A stretch of DNA of 46,424 nucleotides from Kiritimatiellia bacterium (GCA_018001225.1 JAGNIJ010000036.1:1-46424); one strand, 5' to 3'. Numbered from the stretch's first letter, positions 24,503-33,089 are shown. The notes: generated by a model from the sequence alone, not told the origin. Made by a program: numbers and translations.

Positions 24503-26680
24503 GTGAAAAGAATAACCTACACCGTCGGTCTCGTCTCCGCCCTGCAACTGGGGCTGGAGATCCTTTTCATCAAGCTGGCGCGCTATGACTTCGGGACCTT
24601 CTCGGTGGCCGTGGTCGGCATCGCCATGCTGGGCATCGGCGCGGCCGGCTGGATCGCGCACGTCGCGGCCGCCCGCCGCCAGGCCCTGCTGGAACGCTCC
24701 CTCCTGGCGCTGCCCGTCCTCGTCCTCCTCGCCGGCCTCGTGTTCTTCTCGTCGCCGCACGCCCTGACGCCCCTGGCCGCCGTCTTCCTGCGGCTGGGCC
24801 TGGAAAGCCTGGCGATCTTCCTCGTCATGTGCTGTTCCGCCATCCCGATCTTCGCGCTGCTGGCGGAGCAGTCCCAGCGTGCGTCCGTCGTGTACGGCGC
24901 CAGCCTCATCGGCGCGGCGCTGGGCGCGGTGGCCAGCTTCGTCATCAGCCACTTCCGGGGCGACTTCGTCGCCTACGCCGTCATGTCCGGCACGCTGGTC
25001 TTTCTCTGGCTGCCCGCCACGCACGGGGGCCGCCGCGCCGCGTGGATCCGGGCCGCGAGCCTCGTGGCCGCCCTCGCGGGCTTCGCGCTCTACCCCGTCC
25101 TGGAACGATGGGCCCATCCGGACAGCCTCTACTCCCGCAGCAATTCCTTCACCCGCATCGACGTCGTCCCCTCCAGCGAGAAGGTCATCCATATCCGGAC
25201 CGGCGGCGTCAACGCCGGCACCAGCGTCCTGCTCGAGGGCTACAAGCCGCTGGCGTGGCGGCACCGCCGGGACATCACCGCCGCCCCGTGCTACGCGGGC
25301 GGCAAGCGGTCGCTGATCCTCGGCAGCGGCGGCGGCAAGGACGTGGCCCAGGCGCTGGCGCTCGGCGCCGACCACGTGACCGCCGTGGAGATCAACGGGC
25401 TGATCACGGAGTTCATGGAGGCGCAGGTGCCGGCGGAGGTCAATCCGTACCGCGACCCGCGCACGCGCCTGATCGTCGGGGAGGGCCGGGCCGCCGTGGC
25501 GGCGCTGCTGAAGGAGGGCGCCCGCTTCGACACGGTCTACATCACGCTGGCCACCCTGTACGGGTCCTCGGGCCACATCTTCACCCACAGCTACCTCATG
25601 ACCCGGGACGCCGTGCGCACCTACTGGGACCTCGTGGACGGGGAGGGGATCGTCGCGGTCTACCACATCGGGGAGGACTTCTTGCGCGCCAAGACCGCGC
25701 ATGCCCTGTTCGACGCGCTGCGGGCCGTGCAGCCCGACGCCGTGCCGGAGCAGCTGGCGGTGTTCGTGCAGCAATCGGAGTTCCGCATGGCGCGCTTCGT
25801 CATCCTCGCGCGCAGGGGCCGGCCGTTTACCGGGGAGGAGAAGGACGCGATCCAGGCCCGCCTGCAGCAGGTGGAGCAGCGGGATCCGGTTCGGGATCTC
25901 GAGGTCGGCCGCTCGCTGATCCTGATCACCGACGACAATCCGTTCATGCACAACGACACGGAACTGCCCGTCAGCACGAGGCGGTTCTTTGTCTGGAGCC
26001 AGCGCATGCTCATGCCGCTGCTCGCGGTGTCCGGCGCGCTGTGCCTGGTCCTGTGCCTGTGGGGCGGCCGGTGGGGAAAGGCGGGCGCGGGGCGGTCGCA
26101 CGCCGACGGTGTGCTGCACCTGGCGGCGTTCACGGGCATCGGGTTCGCCTACACGCTGCAGCAGACGCTCGTCTTGCAGAAGCTCGAGTTCTTCCTGGAG
26201 CACCCCGTGACCAACACGTTCGTGGTGCTGCCGCTCTCCCTGGTGGGGACGGGGCTGGGTTCCCTGGCGACCGCGTCGTTGACGCGCCGATTCCCGCGGG
26301 CCGTGCTCCTGGCGTTGCGATGCCTCCTGCCGGTCGCCGTGATCGGGCTGGCGTCCGTGCCGGCCGCGTGGCTGCTGGGCTTCGCCTGGCCCTTGCCGGT
26401 CCGCGTGGCCGTCGCGGCCCTGCTGGTGATCCCGTGCTTCTTCCTGATGGGCACCTACTTCCCCGTGCTGTTCGCCCGGGCCGCGCGCCTGGACGCGGGC
26501 CTGCTGCCCTGGTGCTGGGCCGTCAACGCCGTGGCCGCCGTGGCCGGCTCGCTGTGCTTCATCGTCGTCGGCATGCGCATCGGCTTCCGCGCGCTCGCCG
26601 TCCTGCCCGCGGCCGTCTACCTGCTCGTCACCCTCTGGGACTACCGCCGCTCGGCCCCCACGCGTGAAACGTCTACCTGA
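24503..26680 (+). CDS. Polytopic spermidine-synthase-like membrane protein
   Basis: 725-residue protein: an N-terminal block of about six hydrophobic segments (to about residue 200), a soluble Rossmann domain (about 225-490) and a second block of about seven segments. The Rossmann part has LILGSGGGKDVAQALALGA (SAM-type glycine loop), AVEIN and GEGRAAVAALL, as in spermidine synthases. The catalytic Asp expected after the fourth strand is replaced (FDTVYITLATLYGSS). That variant is typical of a large group of membrane 'spermidine synthase-like' proteins of unknown reaction. The GTG start has AAAGGA upstream, 30 nt after the deaminase gene. It probably binds SAM or decarboxylated SAM. Confidence 0.75.
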   Translation: MKRITYTVGLVSALQLGLEILFIKLARYDFGTFSVAVVGIAMLGIGAAGWIAHVAAARRQALLERSLLALPVLVLLAGLVFFSSPHALTPLAAVFLRLGLESLAIFLVMCCSAIPIFALLAEQSQRASVVYGASLIGAALGAVASFVISHFRGDFVAYAVMSGTLVFLWLPATHGGRRAAWIRAASLVAALAGFALYPVLERWAHPDSLYSRSNSFTRIDVVPSSEKVIHIRTGGVNAGTSVLLEGYKPLAWRHRRDITAAPCYAGGKRSLILGSGGGKDVAQALALGADHVTAVEINGLITEFMEAQVPAEVNPYRDPRTRLIVGEGRAAVAALLKEGARFDTVYITLATLYGSSGHIFTHSYLMTRDAVRTYWDLVDGEGIVAVYHIGEDFLRAKTAHALFDALRAVQPDAVPEQLAVFVQQSEFRMARFVILARRGRPFTGEEKDAIQARLQQVEQRDPVRDLEVGRSLILITDDNPFMHNDTELPVSTRRFFVWSQRMLMPLLAVSGALCLVLCLWGGRWGKAGAGRSHADGVLHLAAFTGIGFAYTLQQTLVLQKLEFFLEHPVTNTFVVLPLSLVGTGLGSLATASLTRRFPRAVLLALRCLLPVAVIGLASVPAAWLLGFAWPLPVRVAVAALLVIPCFFLMGTYFPVLFARAARLDAGLLPWCWAVNAVAAVAGSLCFIVVGMRIGFRALAVLPAAVYLLVTLWDYRRSAPTRETST

Positions 26681-26812
26681 AATCCGAAACAAAACCGCGG
26701 AGTACGGATGCACGCGGATGGAAGAGGATGAAGGGACGAGAGCGAAGGGGATCCCAAATCCGCGCAAGGATCTCCGACCCTGTGCGATGCTGCGCAGGTT
26801 CTCCTTGGCGGT

Positions 26813-26901
26813 CACGGCTCGCGGGACGCTCGCCCTCCAGGCGAGAAAATTATCTGCATCGTATAGAAAGCGTTCTGGAGCGAGCGTCCCCGCAAGCCGC
26901 G
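26813..26901. repeat. Imperfect inverted repeat between convergent genes
   Basis: Arms 26813-26840 (CACGGCTCGCGGGACGCTCG then CCCTCCAG) and 26875-26901 pair with few mismatches over about 27 bp around a 34-nt AT-richer loop. It lies just downstream of the VIT/vWA stop and 130 nt after the membrane synthase stop, so it can fold in both transcripts. Either a bidirectional terminator or a REP-like dispersed element. Confidence 0.6.
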
Positions 26902-26903
26902 GT

Positions 26904-29366
26904 TCAGAACCCCGCCCGGAGCACCTCGACGTAATCGAGCAAATCCTTCCACGGCGAGGGAGGGAAGTCCGTAGCCTGGCTCGTTTCCACGCGTGTTTCG
27001 GGCTGCGGCTGCCCGTCGTCGCCCCGCAACCGGATGCGTAGTTCGGCGGCGCGGGTCCAGGGCGTCTTCTCGGTCGGCGCCTTCAGCGCCTTGGCGAGCA
27101 GCGCCCACAGTTCGCGGGCCTGTGCCCGGGAGAGCCGGCCGAGCAGCACGCGCTCGGCCGCCCCCCGCTCCAGCCATATCTCGCCGCCCTCGGTGATGCG
27201 CAGCACGTCCTCCCCGCCGGCCGCGGGCATGCGGAGTTCCAGGCTGAAGGGTTTCATCGGCTCGCCGGGCGGCGGCTCGACCGCGAGTTCCTCGTCCATC
27301 GCCACGGGCGGCGCCACGGCCGGTGGCGCGGCTTTCGCCGCGAAGACCCCGCCGCCCGTGAACCCCGCCCAGCGGCCGCGGGACGTGGCGGGCGCGACCA
27401 TGGGCATGCCGCCCGGCATGGACGCCAGTTCGCCGCCGAAGACCCCCTCGTACGATACGCCCTCGGGCATCTCGACGGGCACCTGGATCGTCACCGGCGT
27501 GCCGTCCTCGTTGACGACCTTCTCCTCGACGGCGACGAAGGATGTGTACTCGGACATCAGCCGGTGCTTCAGCGCCAGCGCGGTGATCTCCTCGACCACG
27601 TCCGGGTCCTCGCCGGCGTAAAGCTCGGTGGAGAGCTCGCGGATCCGCGAGCGCGCCCACAGCGAGGCGACGGCCGCGTGGCCGTCCGCGCTTTCCGGCA
27701 GGTCCACGGGCAGGTCGTAGGTCACCGGGGCCCCGCTGATTTTCCCGTGGATGCGGATCGTCGCCGCGCCGGGCCGGTTGTACCGCCCGAGGACGAAGAC
27801 CGGCTGGCCCGCGAACAGGTCGGGGATGCGCGCGGGGTAGAGGTCCTCGACGTCGAGGCCGGCCCAGTCCACGCGGATGTGCGTGAGGACCGGGTTGCGG
27901 ATGCGCTCGTAGAACTTCTTCACCGTGTCCTCGGGCTTCTCGTTGAGCAGGACGTACTTCACCTCGCCCCGGCCGACCTCGGCCATGCGCTCGAGGAGGT
28001 AGCGGTTGACCGACGAGCCGACGCCGAAGGAGAACAGGCGGGTGTCGTCGCCGAGCCGCGTTCGGATGGCGGCGAGGATGTCCTTCTCGTTGCCGATGTA
28101 CCCGTCGGTCATGAAGCACACGATGCGCAGGCGGTGGTCGCGGTTCGGGAAGTCCAGGGCCGCCTTGATGCCCTCGAGCATCTCCGTGCCGCCCTCGCCC
28201 TCGAGGCCGTTCACGTACGACAGGCCGCGGCGGACATTGGCCGGCGTGGCCTTGACCGGCTCGGACGAGAACGAGGAGGCGGACTCGGAGAACCGGATGA
28301 TGTGGAACGTGTCGTCGGGATTCAGGTTTTGGAGCGCGTGCCGCACGGCCTTCTTGACCAGCGAGATCGGCTCGCCGGACATCGAGCCGGAGCAGTCGAG
28401 CACGAAGACCATCTCCTTGGGCGCGATAACGTCGAGCCCCGGCTGGGCCGGCGGCTGGAACATCAGCATGAACGCCCCGCCGTTTTCGTCCCGGTGCGCC
28501 AGGAACCCGGTCCGCGGCGCGGCGCCGGCGACCGTGTAGCGCAGGACGAAATCCTTGTTCGGCACCCTGTCACGCGGGGCCAGGCGCACGGTCGCCGGGC
28601 CGTCGAACGGCGCGGGCCCCGGCTCGGTCACGATCTCGTGGCTCGGGCACTCGAGGGCCTGGACCGGCACGCCGGCGTCCAGTTTCACGGTGACCATGAT
28701 GTCGTGCCCGTTGCGCTCGCCCGGCTTCAACACGGGCGGCGTGATGCGCGACGCGTCGGGAACCTTATCTGTATCTTCCGCCCAGCCCCCGGCCTGTTTT
28801 CCGGCCGGCTGGCCGGGGATGTATCGCGGACCGACGACCATCGGGAATGCGAACTCGTACCGGCCCTGCTCATAGGGGAGAAGGTCGTCGTAGGTGATTT
28901 CCACCACGATGTCGCTCCCGGGCATGAGGTTGGCGACCGACTGGCTGAAGATGTTGGGCCGTTCCTGCTCCAGCAGCGCCGCCGTCTTGCCCTCCTGCTT
29001 GGCCTTTTCGTAGATCTGCTTCGCCTCCTCGCGCTTCTTGATCAGGCCGCGGATCACCCGTTCGCCGATCCGGATCTGCATGTCGTTGACGGCGGCGTTC
29101 TGCGGGAGGGGGAAGACGTAGACGGCCTCGATCGGCTGGTCGCACGGGTTGGTGAACGTCTGCTTCACCTTCACGCGCGCGATGTACCCGCTGATCTCCG
29201 CCTCGACCTCCGTGTGCTTCAACGGCAGGTCGATCGTGGTTTCCTTGCCCTGGTCGTCCTTGACAACGGTGCTCAACGCCCCCTGCGAAGGGGCATCGGA
29301 CTTCGCCGCCGCGGTAACCGCGGCGCACAAGCACACCACCAAACCGGAACAAAGCAGGCTTTTCAT
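26904..29366 (-). CDS. Exported VIT and von Willebrand A domain protein
   Basis: 820-residue protein with signal peptide (MKSLLCSGLVVCLCAAVTAA), a VIT domain (about 40-170: TEVEAEISGYIARVKVKQTF, YVFPLPQNAAVNDMQ) and a vWA domain (about 285-470) with an intact metal-ion site DCSGSMSGEP. A long beta-rich C-terminal half ends in a small domain that reads like a separate module (FSLELRMPAAGGEDVLRIT). Family members mediate protein-protein contacts outside the inner membrane. Start: ATG 29366 has GAGGAG upstream and overlaps the anti-sigma stop (ATGA); an ATG 12 codons upstream is less likely. Its operon implies it is an effector or sensor of an ECF sigma circuit. Confidence 0.88.
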   Translation of the reverse strand: MKSLLCSGLVVCLCAAVTAAAKSDAPSQGALSTVVKDDQGKETTIDLPLKHTEVEAEISGYIARVKVKQTFTNPCDQPIEAVYVFPLPQNAAVNDMQIRIGERVIRGLIKKREEAKQIYEKAKQEGKTAALLEQERPNIFSQSVANLMPGSDIVVEITYDDLLPYEQGRYEFAFPMVVGPRYIPGQPAGKQAGGWAEDTDKVPDASRITPPVLKPGERNGHDIMVTVKLDAGVPVQALECPSHEIVTEPGPAPFDGPATVRLAPRDRVPNKDFVLRYTVAGAAPRTGFLAHRDENGGAFMLMFQPPAQPGLDVIAPKEMVFVLDCSGSMSGEPISLVKKAVRHALQNLNPDDTFHIIRFSESASSFSSEPVKATPANVRRGLSYVNGLEGEGGTEMLEGIKAALDFPNRDHRLRIVCFMTDGYIGNEKDILAAIRTRLGDDTRLFSFGVGSSVNRYLLERMAEVGRGEVKYVLLNEKPEDTVKKFYERIRNPVLTHIRVDWAGLDVEDLYPARIPDLFAGQPVFVLGRYNRPGAATIRIHGKISGAPVTYDLPVDLPESADGHAAVASLWARSRIRELSTELYAGEDPDVVEEITALALKHRLMSEYTSFVAVEEKVVNEDGTPVTIQVPVEMPEGVSYEGVFGGELASMPGGMPMVAPATSRGRWAGFTGGGVFAAKAAPPAVAPPVAMDEELAVEPPPGEPMKPFSLELRMPAAGGEDVLRITEGGEIWLERGAAERVLLGRLSRAQARELWALLAKALKAPTEKTPWTRAAELRIRLRGDDGQPQPETRVETSQATDFPPSPWKDLLDYVEVLRAGF

Positions 29367-30442
29367 GGCGATTTCTCCTCTGTGGGTTCCGAAATCATGC
29401 AATGCACGGCGCGAAAACCGCCGGCCGAGACGTCGGCTTCGATCACGGCCTCCAGGTCCGATTGGCGGGCCACTCGGCCTTCGTTATTCAAAAGCCGAAG
29501 GCTCCAACCCGGCCGCTCGAAGGCGCGGGTGACCGATACGAGCTGCGCGTTCGTGGCGTCGTTCAGGACCCGGACCTGCCAATGCCGGGTGCGGAAGCCT
29601 TCCTCCGGCGCGGCGACGAGCCCGTCGGCCTTGCTTTTCAGGGGGATCAGCATGACGCGCACCTGGTTGGTCGGGTCGAAGCTCCAGCCCTTCGGCAGCC
29701 GCGCGGTATGGGGCGCCGTGTCGGCGGGGCGCGGCTTGCGCGGCCGCCGGGCGGGCTTTTTCTCCGCCGCCGGCGCGGAGGACTTGGGCGCGGGCGGCTC
29801 GCTGATGTCCGCCCCGGCCGACCGCTCCGGCGCGAAGGCCCGGGCCGCCGCCAGCATCGGCGCGGCGGGCTGGCCCGCCGCATCGGAAAGGATCTCGTCC
29901 GCCTCGCGGAGGCTCTTGTCGCGGTCCGCGAGCTCGCCGGCGATCATCGGGACGCTGTCTGCCAGTAGTGCGCCGCCCGCGAATTCCGACGGAGGCGGAA
30001 CCGCGGCTGGGGGCGGCGCGGCGACGGGTTCCGGAGCGGGCGGGAGAGAAGCTCCGGCCGTGCCGCCGTCCGCCGGGGCGGGAACTGTCTCGCTCCGGGC
30101 CAGTTCCATCGCCGGCTCTCGGCCAAGCCTCGGCGCGACGACGAACACGGCCAGCAACACGGCGGCCGCCGCGGCGGCGATCCAGCCGAACGCGGGGAAG
30201 CGCGTCTCGCGCGCGGGCCGGTCCACCCGGACGCGGCGCAGGGTATCGGCGATCAGCCGCTCGGACGCGGCCTCGGTTTCGCGCAGGGACTCCAGCGTCG
30301 CGAAGCGCCGCCGCAGGAGTTCCGCGTGTTTCCGGCAGTCGCCGCATCCGGCGAGGTGCTGCTCGGTCCGGGCGCTCTCCGCGGGTTCGGCCAGCCCGAA
30401 GAGGTAGTCCAGGATCTGCTGTTCTTTCAGGTGGTGGTTCAT
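29363..30442 (-). CDS. Zinc anti-sigma factor with periplasmic C-terminal domain
   Basis: 359 residues. The N-terminal zinc anti-sigma motif is EQHLAGCGDC (H29-x3-C33-x2-C36), preceded by a helix. A single hydrophobic segment follows at about residues 95-115 (FGWIAAAAAAVLLAVFVVAP). Beyond it are a long Pro/Ala-rich stretch and a globular C-terminal domain starting near LPKGWSFDPTNQVRVMLI. It should bind the adjacent sigma factor at the inner membrane and sense an extracytoplasmic signal. Start and stop are both in ATGA overlaps with the sigma and VIT/vWA genes. Confidence 0.88.
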   Translation of the reverse strand: MNHHLKEQQILDYLFGLAEPAESARTEQHLAGCGDCRKHAELLRRRFATLESLRETEAASERLIADTLRRVRVDRPARETRFPAFGWIAAAAAAVLLAVFVVAPRLGREPAMELARSETVPAPADGGTAGASLPPAPEPVAAPPPAAVPPPSEFAGGALLADSVPMIAGELADRDKSLREADEILSDAAGQPAAPMLAAARAFAPERSAGADISEPPAPKSSAPAAEKKPARRPRKPRPADTAPHTARLPKGWSFDPTNQVRVMLIPLKSKADGLVAAPEEGFRTRHWQVRVLNDATNAQLVSVTRAFERPGWSLRLLNNEGRVARQSDLEAVIEADVSAGGFRAVHCMISEPTEEKSP

Positions 30443-31035
30443 GCGGCGCCTCCCGCGGCATGGCCCGGCGCCAGGTCGGGTAGCGCGCGCGCCAGGGTCC
30501 GGAGCGCGCGGGACATCTGCTTCTTGATCGTGCCGAGCGAGCGGCCCAGGGCGCGGGCCGCCTCGGGGTAGGTGAAGCCCTCGAAGTAGGTGAGCGACAG
30601 GATCGCGCGCTGGGCGGGGCTCAACCGCTCCACGGCGCCGCGCACGCGCGCGCGGAGATCGGCGGCCGCGGCGCAATCGGCGGGCCCGGCGGCCGGGTCC
30701 GCCAGGCGGTCGGCAAGGGAATGATGCTCCTCGGTCTGTTCGTCCATGGAGAGCAGGATGGGCGTGCGCTTCCGGCGGCGCAACTCGTCCACGGCCAGGC
30801 GGGTGGCGATGGTATAGAGCCACGGCTTGAACCGGCCGTCGGGCCGGAAGTTCTCGGCGTGGCGGTGGACGCGGACGAAGGTTTCCTGGAAGAGGTCCTC
30901 GGCCTGGTGGGGATTCGAGCTCATGCGGGTAAGGTAGCCCAGCAAGGGGCCGGAATGACGCCGCACCAGCCGGGCCAGGGCTGTCTCATCGCCTTGCCGG
31001 TAGGCTTGCATCAGCGTCTCATCCGTAGGGTCCAT
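30439..31035 (-). CDS. ECF-type RNA polymerase sigma factor
   Basis: 198-residue ECF sigma factor. Region 2 is seen in QAEDLFQETFVRVHRH and PWLYTIATRLAVDELRRRKR; region 4 in LSPAQRAILSLTYFEG then EAARALGRSLGTIKKQMSRA. The ATG at 31035 has GAAGG upstream and begins MDPTDETLMQAYRQGDE, the normal family start; longer forms from 31065 or 31176 are unlikely. It overlaps the anti-sigma start by 4 nt. The divergent rhomboid gene is 250 nt away. It probably directs its own operon, but I could not identify its target promoter sequence. Confidence 0.93.
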   Translation of the reverse strand: MDPTDETLMQAYRQGDETALARLVRRHSGPLLGYLTRMSSNPHQAEDLFQETFVRVHRHAENFRPDGRFKPWLYTIATRLAVDELRRRKRTPILLSMDEQTEEHHSLADRLADPAAGPADCAAAADLRARVRGAVERLSPAQRAILSLTYFEGFTYPEAARALGRSLGTIKKQMSRALRTLARALPDLAPGHAAGGAA

Positions 31036-31252
31036 GGCGGCGCCTTCACCGTCCTGCTCTTCCATACGGCCGGGAGCCGCGCCCGGTTGACAGGAAAAGA
31101 GCAGCCCCAGGCGGAAAAAGAGCGGGAACGCCGTCCGCCGATACCGAGGCTGGCCTGGAATGGTGAACATACGCATGATTCAACGGCCGTCCGCCGTCCT
31201 TTATTCAGTATGCCCGTTCGCCGGGCGGTTGCCCACAAAATCCGCTTCGCCC

Positions 31253-31281
31253 TTGAGCGCGCCGGGCCGCCGCGCTAACGT
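31253..31281 (+). promoter_or_regulatory. Candidate promoter of the rhomboid gene
   Basis: TTGAGC (31253-31258), 17-nt spacer, TAACGT (31276-31281), ending 6 nt before ATG 31288. GAAGG lies only one base from the ATG, too close to be a normal ribosome-binding site. Confidence 0.35.
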
Positions 31282-31287
31282 GAAGGC

Positions 31288-32043
31288 ATGTTTCCGCTCC
31301 GGGACGACAATCCCACGCTGCGCGCGTCGGTGGCCACGCTGGCGATCGTCGCGGTCAACGCCCTGGCGTGGGTCTTCGTGCAGCGGCTGGGCATCGATCC
31401 CGGCTTGAGCGAGTCCGTCTGGCGTTTCGGGCTGATCCCCGGCGAGTTGCTGGGCCGGGTGCGGCCGGGGACCGAGGTGCCGGCCGGGCCGGGCCTGGTG
31501 GCGGTGCTGGACGGCGCGCCGAACGGATGGAGCGTGCTGACCTCCATGTTCATGCACGGGAGCTGGATGCACCTCATCGGCAACATGTGGTTCCTCCTGG
31601 TCTTCGGCGACAACGTGGAGGACGCGATGGGGCCGGTCCGCTTCGTGGTCTTCTACCTCCTCTGCGGGGTCGCGGCGGTGGCGGCGCAAGTGCTGTCAGG
31701 ACCGTCGAGCCTGGTGCCGATGGTCGGCGCGTCCGGGGCGATCGGCGGGGTGATGGGGGCCTACCTGGTCCTGTATCCGCACGCGCCCGTGCACCTGCTG
31801 GTCTGGATCGGCTTCTACGCGAGCCGCGTGGTGGTCCCGGCGTTCTTCATGCTGGGCTACTGGTTCCTGCTGCAGCTGGTTGCGGGCGCGTTCGACCGGG
31901 GGCACGGCGGCGTGGCGTTCTGGGCGCACGTCGGCGGGTTCGCGGCCGGGGCGCTGCTGGTGCGCCCGTTCTGCGATCCCGCCCGGCTGGCGGCGTTCCG
32001 CGCGCGCCGCGCGCGGCGGTGGGGCCGAGCGCGCTATCCCTGA
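31288..32043 (+). CDS. Rhomboid-family intramembrane serine protease
   Basis: 251-residue membrane protein with about six hydrophobic segments. Catalytic Ser149 lies in GASGAIGG, catalytic His204 in FWAHVGGFAAG, and the oxyanion-helping HLIGNM motif has N99. An inserted loop (PGELLGRVRPGTEVPAGPGL) lies between the first two segments, as is usual in the family. It cleaves membrane proteins within the bilayer; the substrate is unknown. It is transcribed alone and is convergent with PPK2. Confidence 0.93.
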   Translation: MFPLRDDNPTLRASVATLAIVAVNALAWVFVQRLGIDPGLSESVWRFGLIPGELLGRVRPGTEVPAGPGLVAVLDGAPNGWSVLTSMFMHGSWMHLIGNMWFLLVFGDNVEDAMGPVRFVVFYLLCGVAAVAAQVLSGPSSLVPMVGASGAIGGVMGAYLVLYPHAPVHLLVWIGFYASRVVVPAFFMLGYWFLLQLVAGAFDRGHGGVAFWAHVGGFAAGALLVRPFCDPARLAAFRARRARRWGRARYP

Positions 32044-32053
32044 ATCCGGGACC

Positions 32054-32074
32054 CCGGCGAGCTTGTCTCGCCGG
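32054..32074. terminator. Perfect 8-bp hairpin after the rhomboid gene
   Basis: CCGGCGAG, loop CTTGT, CTCGCCGG, 10 nt after the rhomboid stop. A second stem (CCCCTGCCGG, loop GCAAG, CCGACAGGGG at 32124-32148) lies just after the PPK2 stop on the opposite strand. The pair probably terminates the two convergent transcripts. Confidence 0.5.
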
Positions 32075-32158
32075 TGAACAAGGCGGGGATCCTGCGTGCG
32101 GCGCCGTGGTTCTCCGCCTTTCGCCCCTGCCGGGCAAGCCGACAGGGGGCTACGTAGA

Positions 32159-32986
32159 TCAGTACACTTCCGGCACAAACGTCTGGTCCGTGATCGGCGG
32201 CCGCTCGTAGCCGGGGTCCGGCTGGCGGCGCGGCAGCTTGAGCTTCTCGGGCGTCAGGTCCTTGAAGGGGATGAGCGAGAGCAGGTGATGGATGCAGTTG
32301 AGCCGGGCCCGCCGCTTGTCGTCGGCCTCGACCACGTACCACGGCGCCTGCTTGATGTCCGTGTACTTGAACATCTCGTCCTTGGCCTTCGAGTAGTCCA
32401 CCCAGCGCGCGCGGGACTGCAGGTCCATCGGGCTCAACTTCCAGCGCTTGGTCGTGTCGTGGATGCGGTCCTGGAACCGGCGCTCCTGCTCGGCGTCGCT
32501 GACCGAGAACCAGTACTTGATCAGGATGATCCCCGAGCGGATGAGCATGCGCTCGAACTCCGGGCACGACCGGAGGAACTCCTCGTACTCCGCCTCCGTG
32601 CAGAACCCCATCACGCGCTCGACGCCGGCGCGGTTGTACCAGCTGCGGTCGAAGAGGACCATTTCGCCGGCGGCGGGCAGGTGGGCGACGTAGCGCTGGA
32701 AGTACCATTGCGTCTTCTCGCGCTCGGTGGGCGTGCCGAGGGCGACGACGCGGCAGATGCGGGGGTTCAGCGACTCGGTGACCCGCTTGATCGCGCCGCC
32801 CTTGCCGGCCGCGTCGCGGCCCTCGAACAGCACGACGACGCGGAGCCCCTTGTGCTTGATCCATTCCTGGAGCTTCACGAGCTCGATCTGGAGCTTGCGC
32901 AACTCGCCCTCGTAAATCTTCCGCTTGAGCTTCTTGCGCGGCGCGTCGTCCTTCTGTTGGTCCCCGCCTTTCTTGTCCTTGGACAT
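32159..32986 (-). CDS. ppk2: Polyphosphate kinase 2
   Basis: 275-residue cytosolic PPK2 with one kinase domain. Walker A is FEGRDAAGKGGAIKRV (residues about 54-69) and Walker B/lid is VLFDRSWYNRAGVERVMGF, followed by KYWFSVSDAEQERRF and WKLSPMDLQSRARW. This family transfers phosphate between polyphosphate and nucleoside di- or monophosphates; size and the single domain suggest a class I type, though ADP versus GDP preference cannot be read. GGGAGGTGG precedes the ATG. The N-terminal 20 residues are Lys-rich and disordered. It stands alone. Confidence 0.92.
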   Translation of the reverse strand: MSKDKKGGDQQKDDAPRKKLKRKIYEGELRKLQIELVKLQEWIKHKGLRVVVLFEGRDAAGKGGAIKRVTESLNPRICRVVALGTPTEREKTQWYFQRYVAHLPAAGEMVLFDRSWYNRAGVERVMGFCTEAEYEEFLRSCPEFERMLIRSGIILIKYWFSVSDAEQERRFQDRIHDTTKRWKLSPMDLQSRARWVDYSKAKDEMFKYTDIKQAPWYVVEADDKRRARLNCIHHLLSLIPFKDLTPEKLKLPRRQPDPGYERPPITDQTFVPEVY

Positions 32987-33051
32987 GGGCCACCTCCCTC
33001 GTGAGTTTTAGAATAGCAGGGCCCGGCGGGAAAACCAAGCGGTCCCGACGC

Positions 33052-33079
33052 TTGTCCCGCCGCGGGAAAGGATTATGCT
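33052..33079 (+). promoter_or_regulatory. Candidate promoter of the glycosyltransferase gene
   Basis: TTGTCC (33052-33057), 16-nt spacer, TATGCT (33074-33079). The hexamer ends 10 nt before ATG 33090 and overlaps the alternative ATG at 33075, which therefore cannot be the start if this promoter is used. Confidence 0.4.
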
Positions 33080-33089
33080 GGGGCCGACC

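Noticed and set aside
23504..26815. Very long minus-strand open frame (about 1100 codons) opposite the deaminase and synthase genes
   Set aside because: Product is Arg/Gly/Gln/His-rich without domains. The plus strand carries well-recognized motifs and ribosome-binding sites. Long antisense frames are expected at this GC content.
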